This document shows, in pieces, positions 44,121-51,378 of a stretch of DNA of 52,163 nt. Source of the DNA: an uncultured Alistipes sp. (GTDB lineage: Bacteria; Bacteroidota; Bacteroidia; Bacteroidales; Rikenellaceae); assembly GCA_947573795.1 (NCBI GenBank), contig CANPHE010000019.1:1-52163 (forward strand). The letters run 5' to 3'. Each line of letters opens with the position of its first letter. Within the stretch, counting starts at the first letter, position 1. The position numbers and the translations under genes were made by a program. The notes under the pieces were generated by a model. It made no database searches. It worked only from the letters and a program-made list of their open reading frames with translations, and was not told the DNA's origin.

Positions 44121-45542
44121 ATGAACGAAACCATGAACCGAAATAATCAAAAACGCAACGACAGAGCAAGCGCGGCCACCCCCGACTACCTGCCCAGTGA
44201 TTCGAGCCTCGAAGAGGCCGTGCTGGCGGCGTTGCTTCTCGAAAACCAATACATTGCCGACATACGAGGCATTATTGCCCCGACGGCATTCTTCGACAAC
44301 GTGAATGCAAAAATTTACGAGATCATCTGCCGCCTGGACGACAAGGGCGCAACCCCGGACCTTATTTCGGTCGTGCAGGAGGCCAAGGCCGAAGGAATCG
44401 CCCCGGCCTATGTGGCTGGCCTTACGCAAACGGTCGGGTCGGGCGTTGAGGTCATGAATCACGCCCGCCGGCTGGCCGAGCTTGAGACGCGGCGCAAACT
44501 GGTGTTGTTTTCCTCGGAATTGACAGCCCGAGCGCAGCAGGGCTCCGATGCTGCGGAGTGGGCGGCTAAGCAACTCGATGAGATCACGGGCGCGGCCCTC
44601 TGCGTCGATACGGCCCGGCCAATCGGCGACGTGCTGGCCGAGACCTTGCAGGACCTTGAACGCCGCCAGCAAGCCCGTCAACAAGGCGCGTGCGTCGGGA
44701 TTCCGACCGGCCTGCCCCACCTCGACCGCGTTACGGGCGGCTGGAGAGGTGGCCAGCTAATCATCCTCGCAGCGCGGCCGGCGATGGGCAAGACGGCAAT
44801 GGCGCTGCACTTCGCCCGGGCGGCGGCCTCAACGGGCACGCCGGTAGTCGTATTTTCGCTGGAGATGCCCAACACGCAGCTGGCCGGGCGGATGCTGGTC
44901 GGGGCTTCGGGGACGGATGCGACGGCCTTCCGGGCGGGCGACGTGACAGCGGAAGATTGGCGGCGGATCGAGCACGGGGCGGCGGGGCTGGGCCAGCTCC
45001 CGATCCGTCTGATCGATACCGCCTCGATCTCGATGCCCCGCATCCGGGCCCTCTGCCGCGCGATGCAGCGAAAAGGGCGGTGCGAGTTGATCATCATCGA
45101 TTATTTACAACTTATCGCAGTATCGACCGAAGAAAAGCGCTACGGCAACCGCGAGCGCGAGGTGGCCGAGATCAGCCGGACAGCAAAGTTGCTGGCCAAA
45201 GAATTGGCCGTCCCAGTTATTTTGTTGTCGCAGTTGAGCCGCCGGGTCGAGGAACGGACCAGCGGGACGCCGATGTTGTCCGACCTTCGGGAGTCGGGCG
45301 CGATCGAGCAGGATGCCGATATGGTCCTGTTCATCGACCGTCCGGCCGCGTACGGCATTCGGGAGTTCGAGGCGGGCCGGTACGGAACGATCAGCAGTCA
45401 GGGCGTGGGCCGCCTGACGATCGCCAAGAACCGCGAGGGCGGCACGGGCTTCATTCCCTTCCGCCACAACGAGAGCCTGACGCAGATAACCGATTACGAC
45501 ACAATCCCAACCGCACAAGGCGAAGAAGATGCCGCATTTTAA
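44121..45542 (+). CDS. dnaB: DnaB-type replicative helicase
   Basis: A 473-aa hexameric helicase that unwinds DNA ahead of the fork. The N-terminal DnaB domain (about 25-125) begins PSDSSLEEAVLAALLLENQ. The RecA-like domain has Walker A (ARPAMGKT, about 219-226), motif H2 (V-V-F-S-L-E-M), Walker B (LIIIDYLQLI), H3/Q-loop (VILLSQLSRRVEER) and DLRESGAIEQDADMV. All ATPase motifs look intact, and the length is that of cellular DnaB. Carrying a helicase of its own implies that the element replicates after excision. An internal ATG at 44133 is an alternative start. It follows the DUF6291 gene after a 118-bp gap. Confidence 0.94.
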   Translation: MNETMNRNNQKRNDRASAATPDYLPSDSSLEEAVLAALLLENQYIADIRGIIAPTAFFDNVNAKIYEIICRLDDKGATPDLISVVQEAKAEGIAPAYVAGLTQTVGSGVEVMNHARRLAELETRRKLVLFSSELTARAQQGSDAAEWAAKQLDEITGAALCVDTARPIGDVLAETLQDLERRQQARQQGACVGIPTGLPHLDRVTGGWRGGQLIILAARPAMGKTAMALHFARAAASTGTPVVVFSLEMPNTQLAGRMLVGASGTDATAFRAGDVTAEDWRRIEHGAAGLGQLPIRLIDTASISMPRIRALCRAMQRKGRCELIIIDYLQLIAVSTEEKRYGNREREVAEISRTAKLLAKELAVPVILLSQLSRRVEERTSGTPMLSDLRESGAIEQDADMVLFIDRPAAYGIREFEAGRYGTISSQGVGRLTIAKNREGGTGFIPFRHNESLTQITDYDTIPTAQGEEDAAF

Positions 45543-45567
45543 AAACAAAACTTATAAACTGATTATC

Positions 45568-46029
45568 ATGGAAAATATCATACCTATCGTGACCTGTTGC
45601 GAGCAGGTCGCAAACTCCCGAAAAGAGTACAAGCAAATATTGAAAATCAACAACCGCAACGGAGCGCAAACACAATTAGAGGTCTCGCCGAGTTGTAGTT
45701 TCGACGGCCATAGTTGGACCGTTCATGACGACGAAATCCGCCTTTCGATACAGGATGTCGGAGAATACGATCAAACCACCGGACAATGGGAAGAAAACGG
45801 CGACGTGATGCGTTCCGCCGACGGCGTGGCCTGGCTTACCTTCACGCCTCAACAGGCCCGCCAGCTTGCCCGAAAACTATTGCGGCTTGCCGGCAAGTGC
45901 CGCACGGCTGCGGAGATCGACCGATCCGACCCCGAACTGCTGGAAAAACTCGCCGAGAGTGAACGGCATATCCGTGAGGTATGGGCAGAGGGCGAAAAAA
46001 AGGATGCAAACACCCCAAAAATGGGGTAA
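45568..46029 (+). CDS. Hypothetical protein
   Basis: 153 aa; I do not recognise a family. The first 95 residues are beta-prone with many Asp/Glu (for example SFDGHSWTVHDDEIRLSIQD). The last 50 are helical and charged (LTFTPQQARQLARKLLRLAG, then DPELLEKLAESERHIREVW). It contains no signal peptide or membrane helix. It follows dnaB by 25 bp and may be part of the same transcript. The frame is open further upstream into the end of dnaB, but the ATG at 45568 is the first start in an intergenic context. Confidence 0.6.
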   Translation: MENIIPIVTCCEQVANSRKEYKQILKINNRNGAQTQLEVSPSCSFDGHSWTVHDDEIRLSIQDVGEYDQTTGQWEENGDVMRSADGVAWLTFTPQQARQLARKLLRLAGKCRTAAEIDRSDPELLEKLAESERHIREVWAEGEKKDANTPKMG

Positions 46030-46212
46030 TTAGTTATTCTTCAAGCGAGCCTTTGTAATCTCTCGGCTTGGAATAGTTAGTATCTCGTATATGTTTTGTG
46101 GTTATTGCCTTGTATGCTCTTATTCAATAAAAAACACTTTAATCCAATCAGGTACAGACAAAACGAGAGAAAAATCGGCTCGCTTGTAGTTGTTAATAAT
46201 AGCTTTTTAAGT

Positions 46213-46548
46213 ATGGCAAGAAAACGCAAAAGATTACGCAAACACAAAGACGGGCGATTCAGCCCTCGCAAAGTATTGGACGATGGTCATTGGATGCCCT
46301 TATCTTTTTCAGAGATAGTATTTGTTGCTTTGACTTGGCTGGGCTTCACGAATGCGGAAGCGTGGGGCGTCCTCAATCCGCTGTCCGAAGCATCTCCCAA
46401 TTCGAAAGCGGTCATGGCCGGGCGAATGGCGTGCAGTCACGGCGTGAAGGCCTACACCGAAGTGCTGAACCGATACCAGTCCGACAAGATGCTTACTTTC
46501 AAAGGCTTCAAAGGATACGAGACGGATTATGATGAAGAAACAGAATAA
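46213..46548 (+). CDS. Small basic protein, possibly terminase-small-subunit-like
   Basis: 111 aa. The N-terminus is strongly basic (ARKRKRLRKHKDGRF). The middle reads FVALTWLGFTNAEAWGVLNP, then S-P-N-S-K-A-V-M-A and a helix VKAYTEVLNRYQ. This order (N-A-x-A-x, a Ser-rich turn, then V-K-A-Y near the end of the helix) resembles the DNA-binding part of small terminase subunits, which choose DNA for packaging. The similarity is by eye only and weak. If correct, it would be a hallmark of phage satellites that redirect packaging. The ATG at 46213 is used because the upstream part of the frame has no sensible composition. It overlaps or abuts the next gene. Confidence 0.5.
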   Translation: MARKRKRLRKHKDGRFSPRKVLDDGHWMPLSFSEIVFVALTWLGFTNAEAWGVLNPLSEASPNSKAVMAGRMACSHGVKAYTEVLNRYQSDKMLTFKGFKGYETDYDEETE

Positions 46549-46561
46549 AATTATCAGAACA

Positions 46562-46990
46562 ATGGAAAAAACACCTGCAATAAGTGTGCACTTCTACACA
46601 CCCAAGAAAAACGTGAACCCCTGTTATACGCCTTTGAGGTTCGCAGTTTCATACAAACGTAAGCGGCTGTATTGTACGATCAATGTTCCGACCCCGGATG
46701 CTGACCAACTGCAATTCATAAACTCCGATGGTTCGCTGAAAAACCCCAGCCAAGCCACACCCGACGCAGAAAATACCGCCGCAACGATTCAGGTTATTAT
46801 GGGGAAACTGCGACGGATAGCGGAAGAGGCGATCCGATTGGGGGACTGGGATGCATTTACGCCCGCAGATTTTAAAGGAATTGTTAGCTGCCTTTACTTT
46901 TGGGAAAACGACCCTGAAGCGATAATCATCTCTCCGGATAGTTTATGCTGGCTGTGGCTATGCCGGAAAAATAACGTCAAACTATTGTAA
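46562..46990 (+). CDS. Hypothetical protein resembling an integrase arm-binding domain
   Basis: 142 aa from the ATG at 46562 (another in-frame ATG at 46529 overlaps the preceding gene). The first 45 residues look like the three-stranded arm-binding domain of Bacteroidetes integrases (I-S-V-H-F-Y-T-P-K-K, P-L-R-F-A-V-S-Y-K-R-K-R-L-Y). They are followed by a long helix (NTAATIQVIMGKLRRIAEEA). No core-binding or catalytic domain follows. It could be a stand-alone DNA-binding regulator or the stub of a second integrase. There is no similarity strong enough to call. Confidence 0.55.
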   Translation: MEKTPAISVHFYTPKKNVNPCYTPLRFAVSYKRKRLYCTINVPTPDADQLQFINSDGSLKNPSQATPDAENTAATIQVIMGKLRRIAEEAIRLGDWDAFTPADFKGIVSCLYFWENDPEAIIISPDSLCWLWLCRKNNVKLL

Positions 46991-47017
46991 TTTCTCCGGC
47001 TGTCGAATCTTCGGTCC

Positions 47018-47045
47018 ACACCCGTACACTCAACTGTACGGGTGT
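47018..47045 (+). terminator. Hairpin after the plus-strand gene block
   Basis: A perfect 11-bp stem (ACACCCGTACA at 47018-47028 with 47035-47045, loop CTCAAC) starts 27 bp after the last plus-strand stop codon. It has no good U tract (TCCCTTG), so it is a weak or factor-aided terminator, or an RNA element. Confidence 0.5.
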
Positions 47046-47746
47046 TCCCTTGATATATTCCCATCGAACCAAGAATCTCCGCAACGGCCGAGGTCGGATT
47101 CGTACTTACTTGATATTGTCATACTTGCGTAATTACACCGTAATAACGGTCTATCAACGCCATTGACAAAAGCAAGAGATGTTTCCGAACCGGAAATCCT
47201 CGTAACGAGATTTTGATACATCGGTGGCCGAGGCCGGAATCCCGACCTCGTGCCGGCCTATTGCATATTTCTCTGCATATTGGGTGTTATTCTGCTATTA
47301 GTTTGGCCGATAATTTACATACGCAATTTCCTGCGTATGTTGCAGGCGGTGCTCAAATGCGCCCCAACATAACGTTCCGTTGCTCCGCTTTTGCATCCTT
47401 TATTCAACGAGCGCAAAATTGCGTTGGTTCATGGCGTCGCATAATGCGACAGCAACAAAAAGCCCCAAACGGTTATCCATTCGAGGCGTGACAGGTGCGC
47501 TCTGCCGGGCAGGTGCAGAAAGATGGTATTACCCACTCTTTCCACGTCGTAAACACGGACAAATACCGTGCTGAATCTTCGAGGTTATTCCCTCACACTG
47601 CAAAGGTAATGATTATTCCAACGACTGCAATAGCTTCCGTTATGGGGATCTTCACAACTCTATTCCTCGCCGCCCCAAAAATTGACCACGTAGATTTAAT
47701 GTATTTTCTTTGTATCGTTGAATGCGGAAAACCGGTATTTAGTGGA
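47046..47746. other. Hairpin-rich noncoding block
   Basis: 700 bp without a convincing gene. The open frames here lack start context and have poor composition. At least three further hairpins are present: 47226-47258 (8 bp with one mismatch plus an outer GGCC/GGCC helix), 47317-47325 with 47332-47340 (perfect 9 bp), and 47436-47441 with 47445-47450. An alternative fold pairs 47405-47409 with 47422-47426. A minus-strand promoter (47601-47631) points into the block. It could be a structured RNA, a replication origin, or decayed sequence. Confidence 0.45.
47601..47631 (-). promoter_or_regulatory. Minus-strand promoter facing the hairpin block
   Basis: On the minus strand TACCTTTG (47608-47601) fits TAnnTTTG. 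ATTG at 47631-47628, 19 bp upstream, is one base from TTTG. Transcription would start near 47594 and run into the hairpin block, where no minus-strand gene is evident. Confidence 0.5.
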
Positions 47747-48118
47747 TTATTTCCGACGTTTTTTGTTGAAGAATTTCTTAATAGATTTATGATCTCCGAA
47801 TAAACCATCAAGAATAATGTTTGCCAAACCTAATACATTTATAGTTGTTGTAGCCAATAAAGTTATAAGTACTTTTTTATCAATGTTTAAACACCACGGA
47901 TTATTAAACGTCGTTATTAGTAGAACAGATATAAGCCATATACTTACAACCACCATCATCCAATATACAAGACATTTTCGATGTTTTGTATCTTGTCCGA
48001 ATCTTATAGATTCCTGTTTCTCAATAGGCAATATGTCGAAATCAGGAACGTCTATATCGCTTCTGTCTTCATGAGGAACAGAAACAGTAATCCCATCAAA
48101 TTTACCTTTCTGCTCCAT
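47747..48118 (-). CDS. Small two-helix membrane protein, predicted PanT-type toxin
   Basis: 123 aa. A soluble acidic N-terminus (VPDFDILPIEKQESIRF) is followed by two membrane helices (about 50-72, CLVYWMMVVVSIWLI; about 83-107, ITLLATTTINVLGL) and a basic C-terminus (KKFFNKKRRK). The start overlaps the end of the Panacea/DUF4065 gene by 17 bp. Antitoxins with this domain (PanA) are known to pair with varied toxins, including small membrane-active ones, so this is the likely toxin. The segment is much more A+T-rich than the helicase module, suggesting separate acquisition. Toxicity is inferred from gene order, not shown. Confidence 0.65.
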   Translation of the reverse strand: MEQKGKFDGITVSVPHEDRSDIDVPDFDILPIEKQESIRFGQDTKHRKCLVYWMMVVVSIWLISVLLITTFNNPWCLNIDKKVLITLLATTTINVLGLANIILDGLFGDHKSIKKFFNKKRRK

Positions 48119-48593
48119 TGCTTATAATACTCGCAAAATATGATTTAATATACTCGTCAGGAATTTGACGTCCCCACGAGAAGCCTTCTGTCGATACGGT
48201 TTTTTGCCACGGAGTACCTTCTCCGTGCGACCAATCTGTTAATTGAGCGGCACTCCAACCTCCGAAGCTACGAAACACCAGCTCTATTAACGATTTTATC
48301 TCGACATCATCCTTAATATCCGATAAATCACTATCCGAAGTAGCAATAGAATACAAATCTATTTTAAGTAATTTATTTCTTGTGGTTGGGAATACGGGAC
48401 CATAAGGCCACGCCTGCGGGTGCTCATTGGTTAATCGATACCCTTTGACTGCAAGAAAAATCCCATATGCAATATATAATAATTTTTGCACCTTCGTCAT
48501 GTTGATTGACAGATGCTTATTATTTGCTGTAGCAACTATGAATTTTGCCACCTCTACACTATTATATTTATATTCTTCCATAAATAAATTCAT
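48102..48593 (-). CDS. Panacea/DUF4065-domain protein, predicted PanA antitoxin
   Basis: 163 aa. The Panacea (DUF4065, SocA-like) domain spans nearly the whole protein: a helix with VEVAKFIVATANNKH, then M-T-K-V-Q-K-L-L-Y-I-A-Y-G, R-L-T-N-E-H-P-Q-A-W-P-Y-G-P-V-F, and the late S-A-A-Q-L-T-D-W-S-H-G-E-G-T-P-W. These are the hallmark motifs of the family. Panacea proteins neutralise unrelated toxins encoded beside them; here the overlapping downstream gene encodes a small membrane protein. An internal ATG at 48581 is an alternative start. No clear promoter is seen in the 51 bp before it, so it may be read from the higBA transcript. Confidence 0.85.
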   Translation of the reverse strand: MNLFMEEYKYNSVEVAKFIVATANNKHLSINMTKVQKLLYIAYGIFLAVKGYRLTNEHPQAWPYGPVFPTTRNKLLKIDLYSIATSDSDLSDIKDDVEIKSLIELVFRSFGGWSAAQLTDWSHGEGTPWQKTVSTEGFSWGRQIPDEYIKSYFASIISNGAER

Positions 48594-48644
48594 TTTACAG
48601 AAACATCGACATAAGTTCGCTATTATACGAATTAGCGATCTATA

Positions 48645-48980
48645 CTACAATATTGCCGCAACCTTGCGTATTTGCTTCAGACGCTCCGACAGCTTGCTAT
48701 CTTTACGGGCGGTCTGCACGTTGTAACGGGTTTGCAGGTTAATCCAAAAAAGGGCGTCGATCCCCAATGCCGCCTCCAACATGATGGCGAAATCGGTAGA
48801 AATCGCCCGTTTCCCGTTCGCTATTTCGTTCAATGCCGTGTATTGGATACCGATTACCCCCGCAAATTTGCGTTGCGAAATGCCACGGCTTTCCAGCTCC
48901 TCTTTCAGCACCTCGCCCGGATGGGTCGGCTCGAAGGGGATCAAATCTTCAGCTCTGTAAACTTTGCGTGTCGTCTCCAT
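48645..48980 (-). CDS. higA: HigA-type antitoxin
   Basis: A 111-aa Xre-family antitoxin. The HigA signature is clear: P-T-H-P-G-E-V-L-K-E-E-L, then the HTH ISQRKFAGVIGIQYTALNEI-A-N-G-K-R and the segment A-L-G-I-D-A-L-F-W-I-N-L-Q. It is encoded 4 bp after the toxin gene, in the toxin-first order typical of higBA. It should bind the HigB toxin and repress the operon, probably at the inverted repeat at 49344-49368. All expected elements are present, so it is probably functional. Confidence 0.9.
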   Translation of the reverse strand: METTRKVYRAEDLIPFEPTHPGEVLKEELESRGISQRKFAGVIGIQYTALNEIANGKRAISTDFAIMLEAALGIDALFWINLQTRYNVQTARKDSKLSERLKQIRKVAAIL

Positions 48981-48984
48981 AGTC

Positions 48985-49302
48985 TTAACGGTAATGGTTG
49001 CTGATGTCCAGTATCAGGCAAACCGTGATAAATTCATGTCCCTGCTCCTTCTGCACCTGAAATTCGAGGCGGTATTTGTCATTGATCCGCACGGACGAGA
49101 TGCCCGCCTTATCGCCGGATAATACCTCGTAATTCAGTGCGTGAATCCGGTACAGAGTTTCCACGTTCGGAGCGGCGATCAGTCGGTCGATGCACCGTTT
49201 GTATGCTTTGACGATTTCGGGCTGGTAACGATGCTTCTTGTCGCTGCTTTTGCCTTTGAGGTATAAATCCTCCAAATACTCTTTGTCGAATGATATATCC
49301 AT
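48985..49302 (-). CDS. higB: HigB-type toxin (RelE superfamily mRNA interferase)
   Basis: 105 aa. RelE/ParE-like fold: an N-terminal strand (MDISFDKEYLEDLY), two helices (YQPEIVKAYKRCIDRLIAAP), L-N-Y-E-V-L-S-G-D-K-A-G, S-V-R-I-N-D-K-Y-R-L-E-F and a final strand ITVCLILDISNHY ending in R. HigB toxins cut mRNA on translating ribosomes; the basic residues R and K in the S-V-R-I-N-D-K-Y-R strand and the C-terminal H-Y-R are the likely active surface. It is the first gene of the operon with higA, with a strong promoter just upstream. Confidence 0.87.
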   Translation of the reverse strand: MDISFDKEYLEDLYLKGKSSDKKHRYQPEIVKAYKRCIDRLIAAPNVETLYRIHALNYEVLSGDKAGISSVRINDKYRLEFQVQKEQGHEFITVCLILDISNHYR

Positions 49303-49322
49303 CGTCGCAGGATTTCACTATG

Positions 49323-49368
49323 CAAAGATAATACAATTATCCGTATATTCACAAAAAAAGTGAATATA
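49323..49368 (-). promoter_or_regulatory. higBA promoter and operator-like palindrome
   Basis: On the minus strand TTTG (49355-49352), 21 bp, then TATCTTTG (49330-49323), 20 bp before the higB ATG. A perfect 9-bp inverted repeat (TATATTCAC at 49344-49352 and GTGAATATA at 49360-49368) separated by seven A covers the -33 box. It is the likely HigA binding site for autoregulation. Confidence 0.75.
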
Positions 49369-49463
49369 TGTGCTTATGGGAAATGCCGACTACCTCAAAG
49401 GTGAAATTTTAAGCAAAAAAATTTTTTAGGGTCGCACCTGCCGCCCACCGGCATCGGTCGCCT

Positions 49464-49763
49464 CTACCCCCGGGCCCCCTTGTCGGTTTTCAATCCCTCG
49501 ACATAGTCGATTAACGCATCTTCCGTGTCAAAGGTATGCGTGATCCCGTCACGGCGCACAAAGGCCACGAAATCGCCTCCTTTAGCGAATAACTCTACAA
49601 CTTCTACACCCAAGCCTGCCGCAATCTTTTCGAGGGTTTCAACGGTTGGGTTTCCGCTTGCGGCTTTTGCCAGTCCTACGGGTGTCATTCCGATTCTTTC
49701 GGCTAAATCTTTTTGAGTTATGCCCTTTTCTTTGCACAGCTCCAAAATACGAAATTTGGACAT
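49464..49763 (-). CDS. Xre-family transcriptional regulator
   Basis: 99 aa. The N-terminal HTH (about 5-60) reads RILELCKEKGITQKDLAERI, then GMTPVGLAKAASGNPTVETL, then E-K-I-A-A-G-L-G-V. The C-terminal 35 aa are a short extension (FVAFVRRDGITHTFDTEDAL) of unknown role. It is transcribed away from the block of tiny plus-strand genes, with a candidate minus-strand -7 box TATATTTG at 49803-49796, so it probably represses one or both directions. It may control the switch between the integrated and induced state of the element. Confidence 0.85.
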   Translation of the reverse strand: MSKFRILELCKEKGITQKDLAERIGMTPVGLAKAASGNPTVETLEKIAAGLGVEVVELFAKGGDFVAFVRRDGITHTFDTEDALIDYVEGLKTDKGARG

Positions 49764-49872
49764 TATACGAATAGTTTATTTATCGTTAGATGCCACAAAT
49801 ATAACAAATATCCATATAAGTATAATAAAATGCATGATAAAATTACTATAACGGTAATTTTCACCCATTTTA

Positions 49873-49904
49873 TTTGGTTTGTATTATATTTTAAGTTATA
49901 TTTG
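49873..49904 (+). promoter_or_regulatory. Promoter of the tiny-gene block
   Basis: TTTG (49873-49876), 20 bp, then TATATTTG (49897-49904) is an exact consensus promoter. It lies 33 bp before the ATG at 49938. It is divergent from the Xre gene and the A+T-rich space between them is a natural operator region. Confidence 0.78.
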
Positions 49905-49937
49905 TATTGTCAAAACAAAACTAAAGATATAACAATC

Positions 49938-50213
49938 ATGACCACCGCCACGCACACCGAGCTGATGCAGATCGCCAAAGATGCCGCCGAGTACATTACA
50001 AAGCTGAACGGCGAAAGCGAGACTTTCGAGATCGAGGACAACACCCTGACCGCCGTAATCGCCTACGAGGCCGAGATCGGCGAAGATGGCGGCGACCGCT
50101 ACACCGCCCCGAGCTGGTGGGTCAAGCGTGAAGAGGCAAAGGTCGTAGCGGTCTATAACGAGGACGGCGACAACACCGAGGCCGCCAAGTGGTTAAAAAA
50201 GATGCTGAACTAA
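49938..50213 (+). CDS. Small acidic protein, unknown
   Basis: 91 aa, strongly acidic (runs such as ESETFEIEDN, EAEIGEDGGD, YNEDGDNTEA) with a short aromatic patch (YTAPSWWV). It begins with a helix (HTELMQIAKDAAEYITKL) and ends with another (EAAKWLKKML). No family is recognised. It is the first gene after the promoter at 49873-49904. Small acidic proteins of elements sometimes mimic DNA or inhibit host systems; nothing here proves that. Confidence 0.65.
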   Translation: MTTATHTELMQIAKDAAEYITKLNGESETFEIEDNTLTAVIAYEAEIGEDGGDRYTAPSWWVKREEAKVVAVYNEDGDNTEAAKWLKKMLN

Positions 50214-50268
50214 CACGAATATAAATCGGGGCAGCCTCAACCGCCGTCCACTAAAACAACTTACGACT

Positions 50269-50346
50269 ATGGCATTTTTAATCGTTATTCTTTGCTTTTT
50301 CGCCTGGGGTGGCCAGGCATTCAAAGGCGGTGCAAGAATCAAGTAA
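50269..50346 (+). CDS. 25-aa hydrophobic microprotein
   Basis: An ATG-initiated frame of 25 codons: a hydrophobic stretch (AFLIVILCFFAWGG) followed by a basic tail (QAFKGGARIK). It would form one short membrane helix. It lies between two credible genes with small spacing (55 bp before, 16 bp after). Its size makes chance possible. Confidence 0.4.
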   Translation: MAFLIVILCFFAWGGQAFKGGARIK

Positions 50347-50362
50347 AAACAAGAACAAGGCT

Positions 50363-50680
50363 ATGAAAGGAGAAGAACTATCGAAAGTAATGCGCCGGGC
50401 GTGGCAGATCGCCCGGGCAACGGGCAAGGCGTTCGCCGTGGCTCTCTCAAAGTCGTGACAGCTCTATCGGCTGGCCAAGCAGATGCGGGTCGGCATAGTC
50501 AAGTTCGCCTATGAAAAGGCCGACGGCACGCTGCGCAGGGCAATCGGCACACTCAAAGAGGTGGCCACCCTCGTCAAGGGTACGGGCCGCCCCGATGATG
50601 GGCGCACGGTCAGATATTACGACGTTGAGGCCGATGGCTGGCGCTCGTTCAAGGTCGAGAATTTCGTAACCGCATATTAG
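50363..50680 (+). pseudogene. SH3 beta-barrel-like small protein with in-frame TGA
   Basis: One frame runs from the ATG at 50363 to the stop at 50680, broken only by a TGA at 50456-50458. Upstream: MKGEELSKVMRRAWQIARAT, then KAFAVALSKS. Downstream: QLYRLAKQMRVGIVKFAYEK, then DGTLRRAIGTL and W-R-S-F-K. The whole resembles the small SH3-barrel proteins of Bacteroidetes phages and elements, in which I recall a Trp near this place; TGG to TGA is one base. The reading frame, helix pattern and spacing continue across the stop. Translation may restart at ATG 50483, giving a 65-aa C-terminal product. It could equally be a real nonsense mutation. Confidence 0.65.
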
Positions 50681-50803
50681 CAGCTCTCTCAACTTCTGCG
50701 AGCAAGGTGTCAACACACCGAAACACGACGCCCCCGGCGGTAATCCGGCCGCCGGGGCAGAGAGCAGGGCAAACAAACAATAATCCAATAAAACAACGAT
50801 ACA

Positions 50804-51109
50804 ATGGCTTCAAAAACGACAACGGGCAAAACGGCCCAATCTGAAATGACCACCTCGGAAGCGTATATGCGCACCGTGAACAAGATTAGCGACAACACCC
50901 GTAACTGGCTCGTCATTATGGGTGCGGTTCAAGACCTTCGGGATGCGGTGCGGCATGAACTGGAGGGGACCTATTCCCCTGGTGTCCCCAACCGAAAAGA
51001 GAAGTTCGACGAGTTCCAGGCGGTAATGGATACGGTCAAACGGTTCGTCATTTCGGAAATGGGATCGTCTATCTATGCACGAATGTTAAGAGAGGAGGGA
51101 ACAATATGA
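50804..51109 (+). CDS. Small helical protein A (paralogue of 51541-51825)
   Basis: 101 aa, no recognised family. After a polar Ser/Thr-rich start the body is helical (TRNWLVIMGAVQDLRDAVRH, later FQAVMDTVKRFVISEM). Protein A' at 51541-51825 shows the same plan (TKRWIVALAMLEDLRGF, then IEGVRKVINEYLTERI), so the two share ancestry. It overlaps the next gene by 4 bp (ATGA). The cluster 50804-52031 is a tight set of overlapping genes and probably one transcript. Confidence 0.7.
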   Translation: MASKTTTGKTAQSEMTTSEAYMRTVNKISDNTRNWLVIMGAVQDLRDAVRHELEGTYSPGVPNRKEKFDEFQAVMDTVKRFVISEMGSSIYARMLREEGTI

Positions 51110-51378
51110 GTGCACAAGCTGTAAAAGGTGTAACGATAGAAAAGATTCTATCCGCCGCCGGGCAGGTCGTCGAAACAATGAATCGCAACATCGACGTAAT
51201 GGAGTATGAGAAAAATGCGCTGCTACGGATCATGGAGCAGCGCCCCGAGCTGAAGCCGAAAATCTGGCCGAAGATCGATTCGGCAGATAGGGAAATAAAA
51301 CGGGCCCGGAAAAGAATCGAACGATATTACTTGATAAAAGAGCACTATGAACACACAAATATACGAACTCTCTTATGA
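51106..51378 (+). CDS. Small helical protein, unknown
   Basis: 90 aa. Entirely helical and charged: IEKILSAAGQVVETMNRNID, then YEKNALLRIMEQRPE and a basic segment SADREIKRARKRIERYYLI. It could form a coiled coil. It overlaps the previous gene by 4 bp and the next by 32 bp. It has no counterpart in the second half of the duplication. No family is recognised. Confidence 0.65.
   Translation: MSAQAVKGVTIEKILSAAGQVVETMNRNIDVMEYEKNALLRIMEQRPELKPKIWPKIDSADREIKRARKRIERYYLIKEHYEHTNIRTLL

Noticed and set aside
47213..47803. Three overlapping plus-strand frames of 64-102 codons
   Set aside because: No ribosome-binding context, odd composition, and the segment is dominated by hairpins; the last also runs antisense into the membrane-toxin gene.
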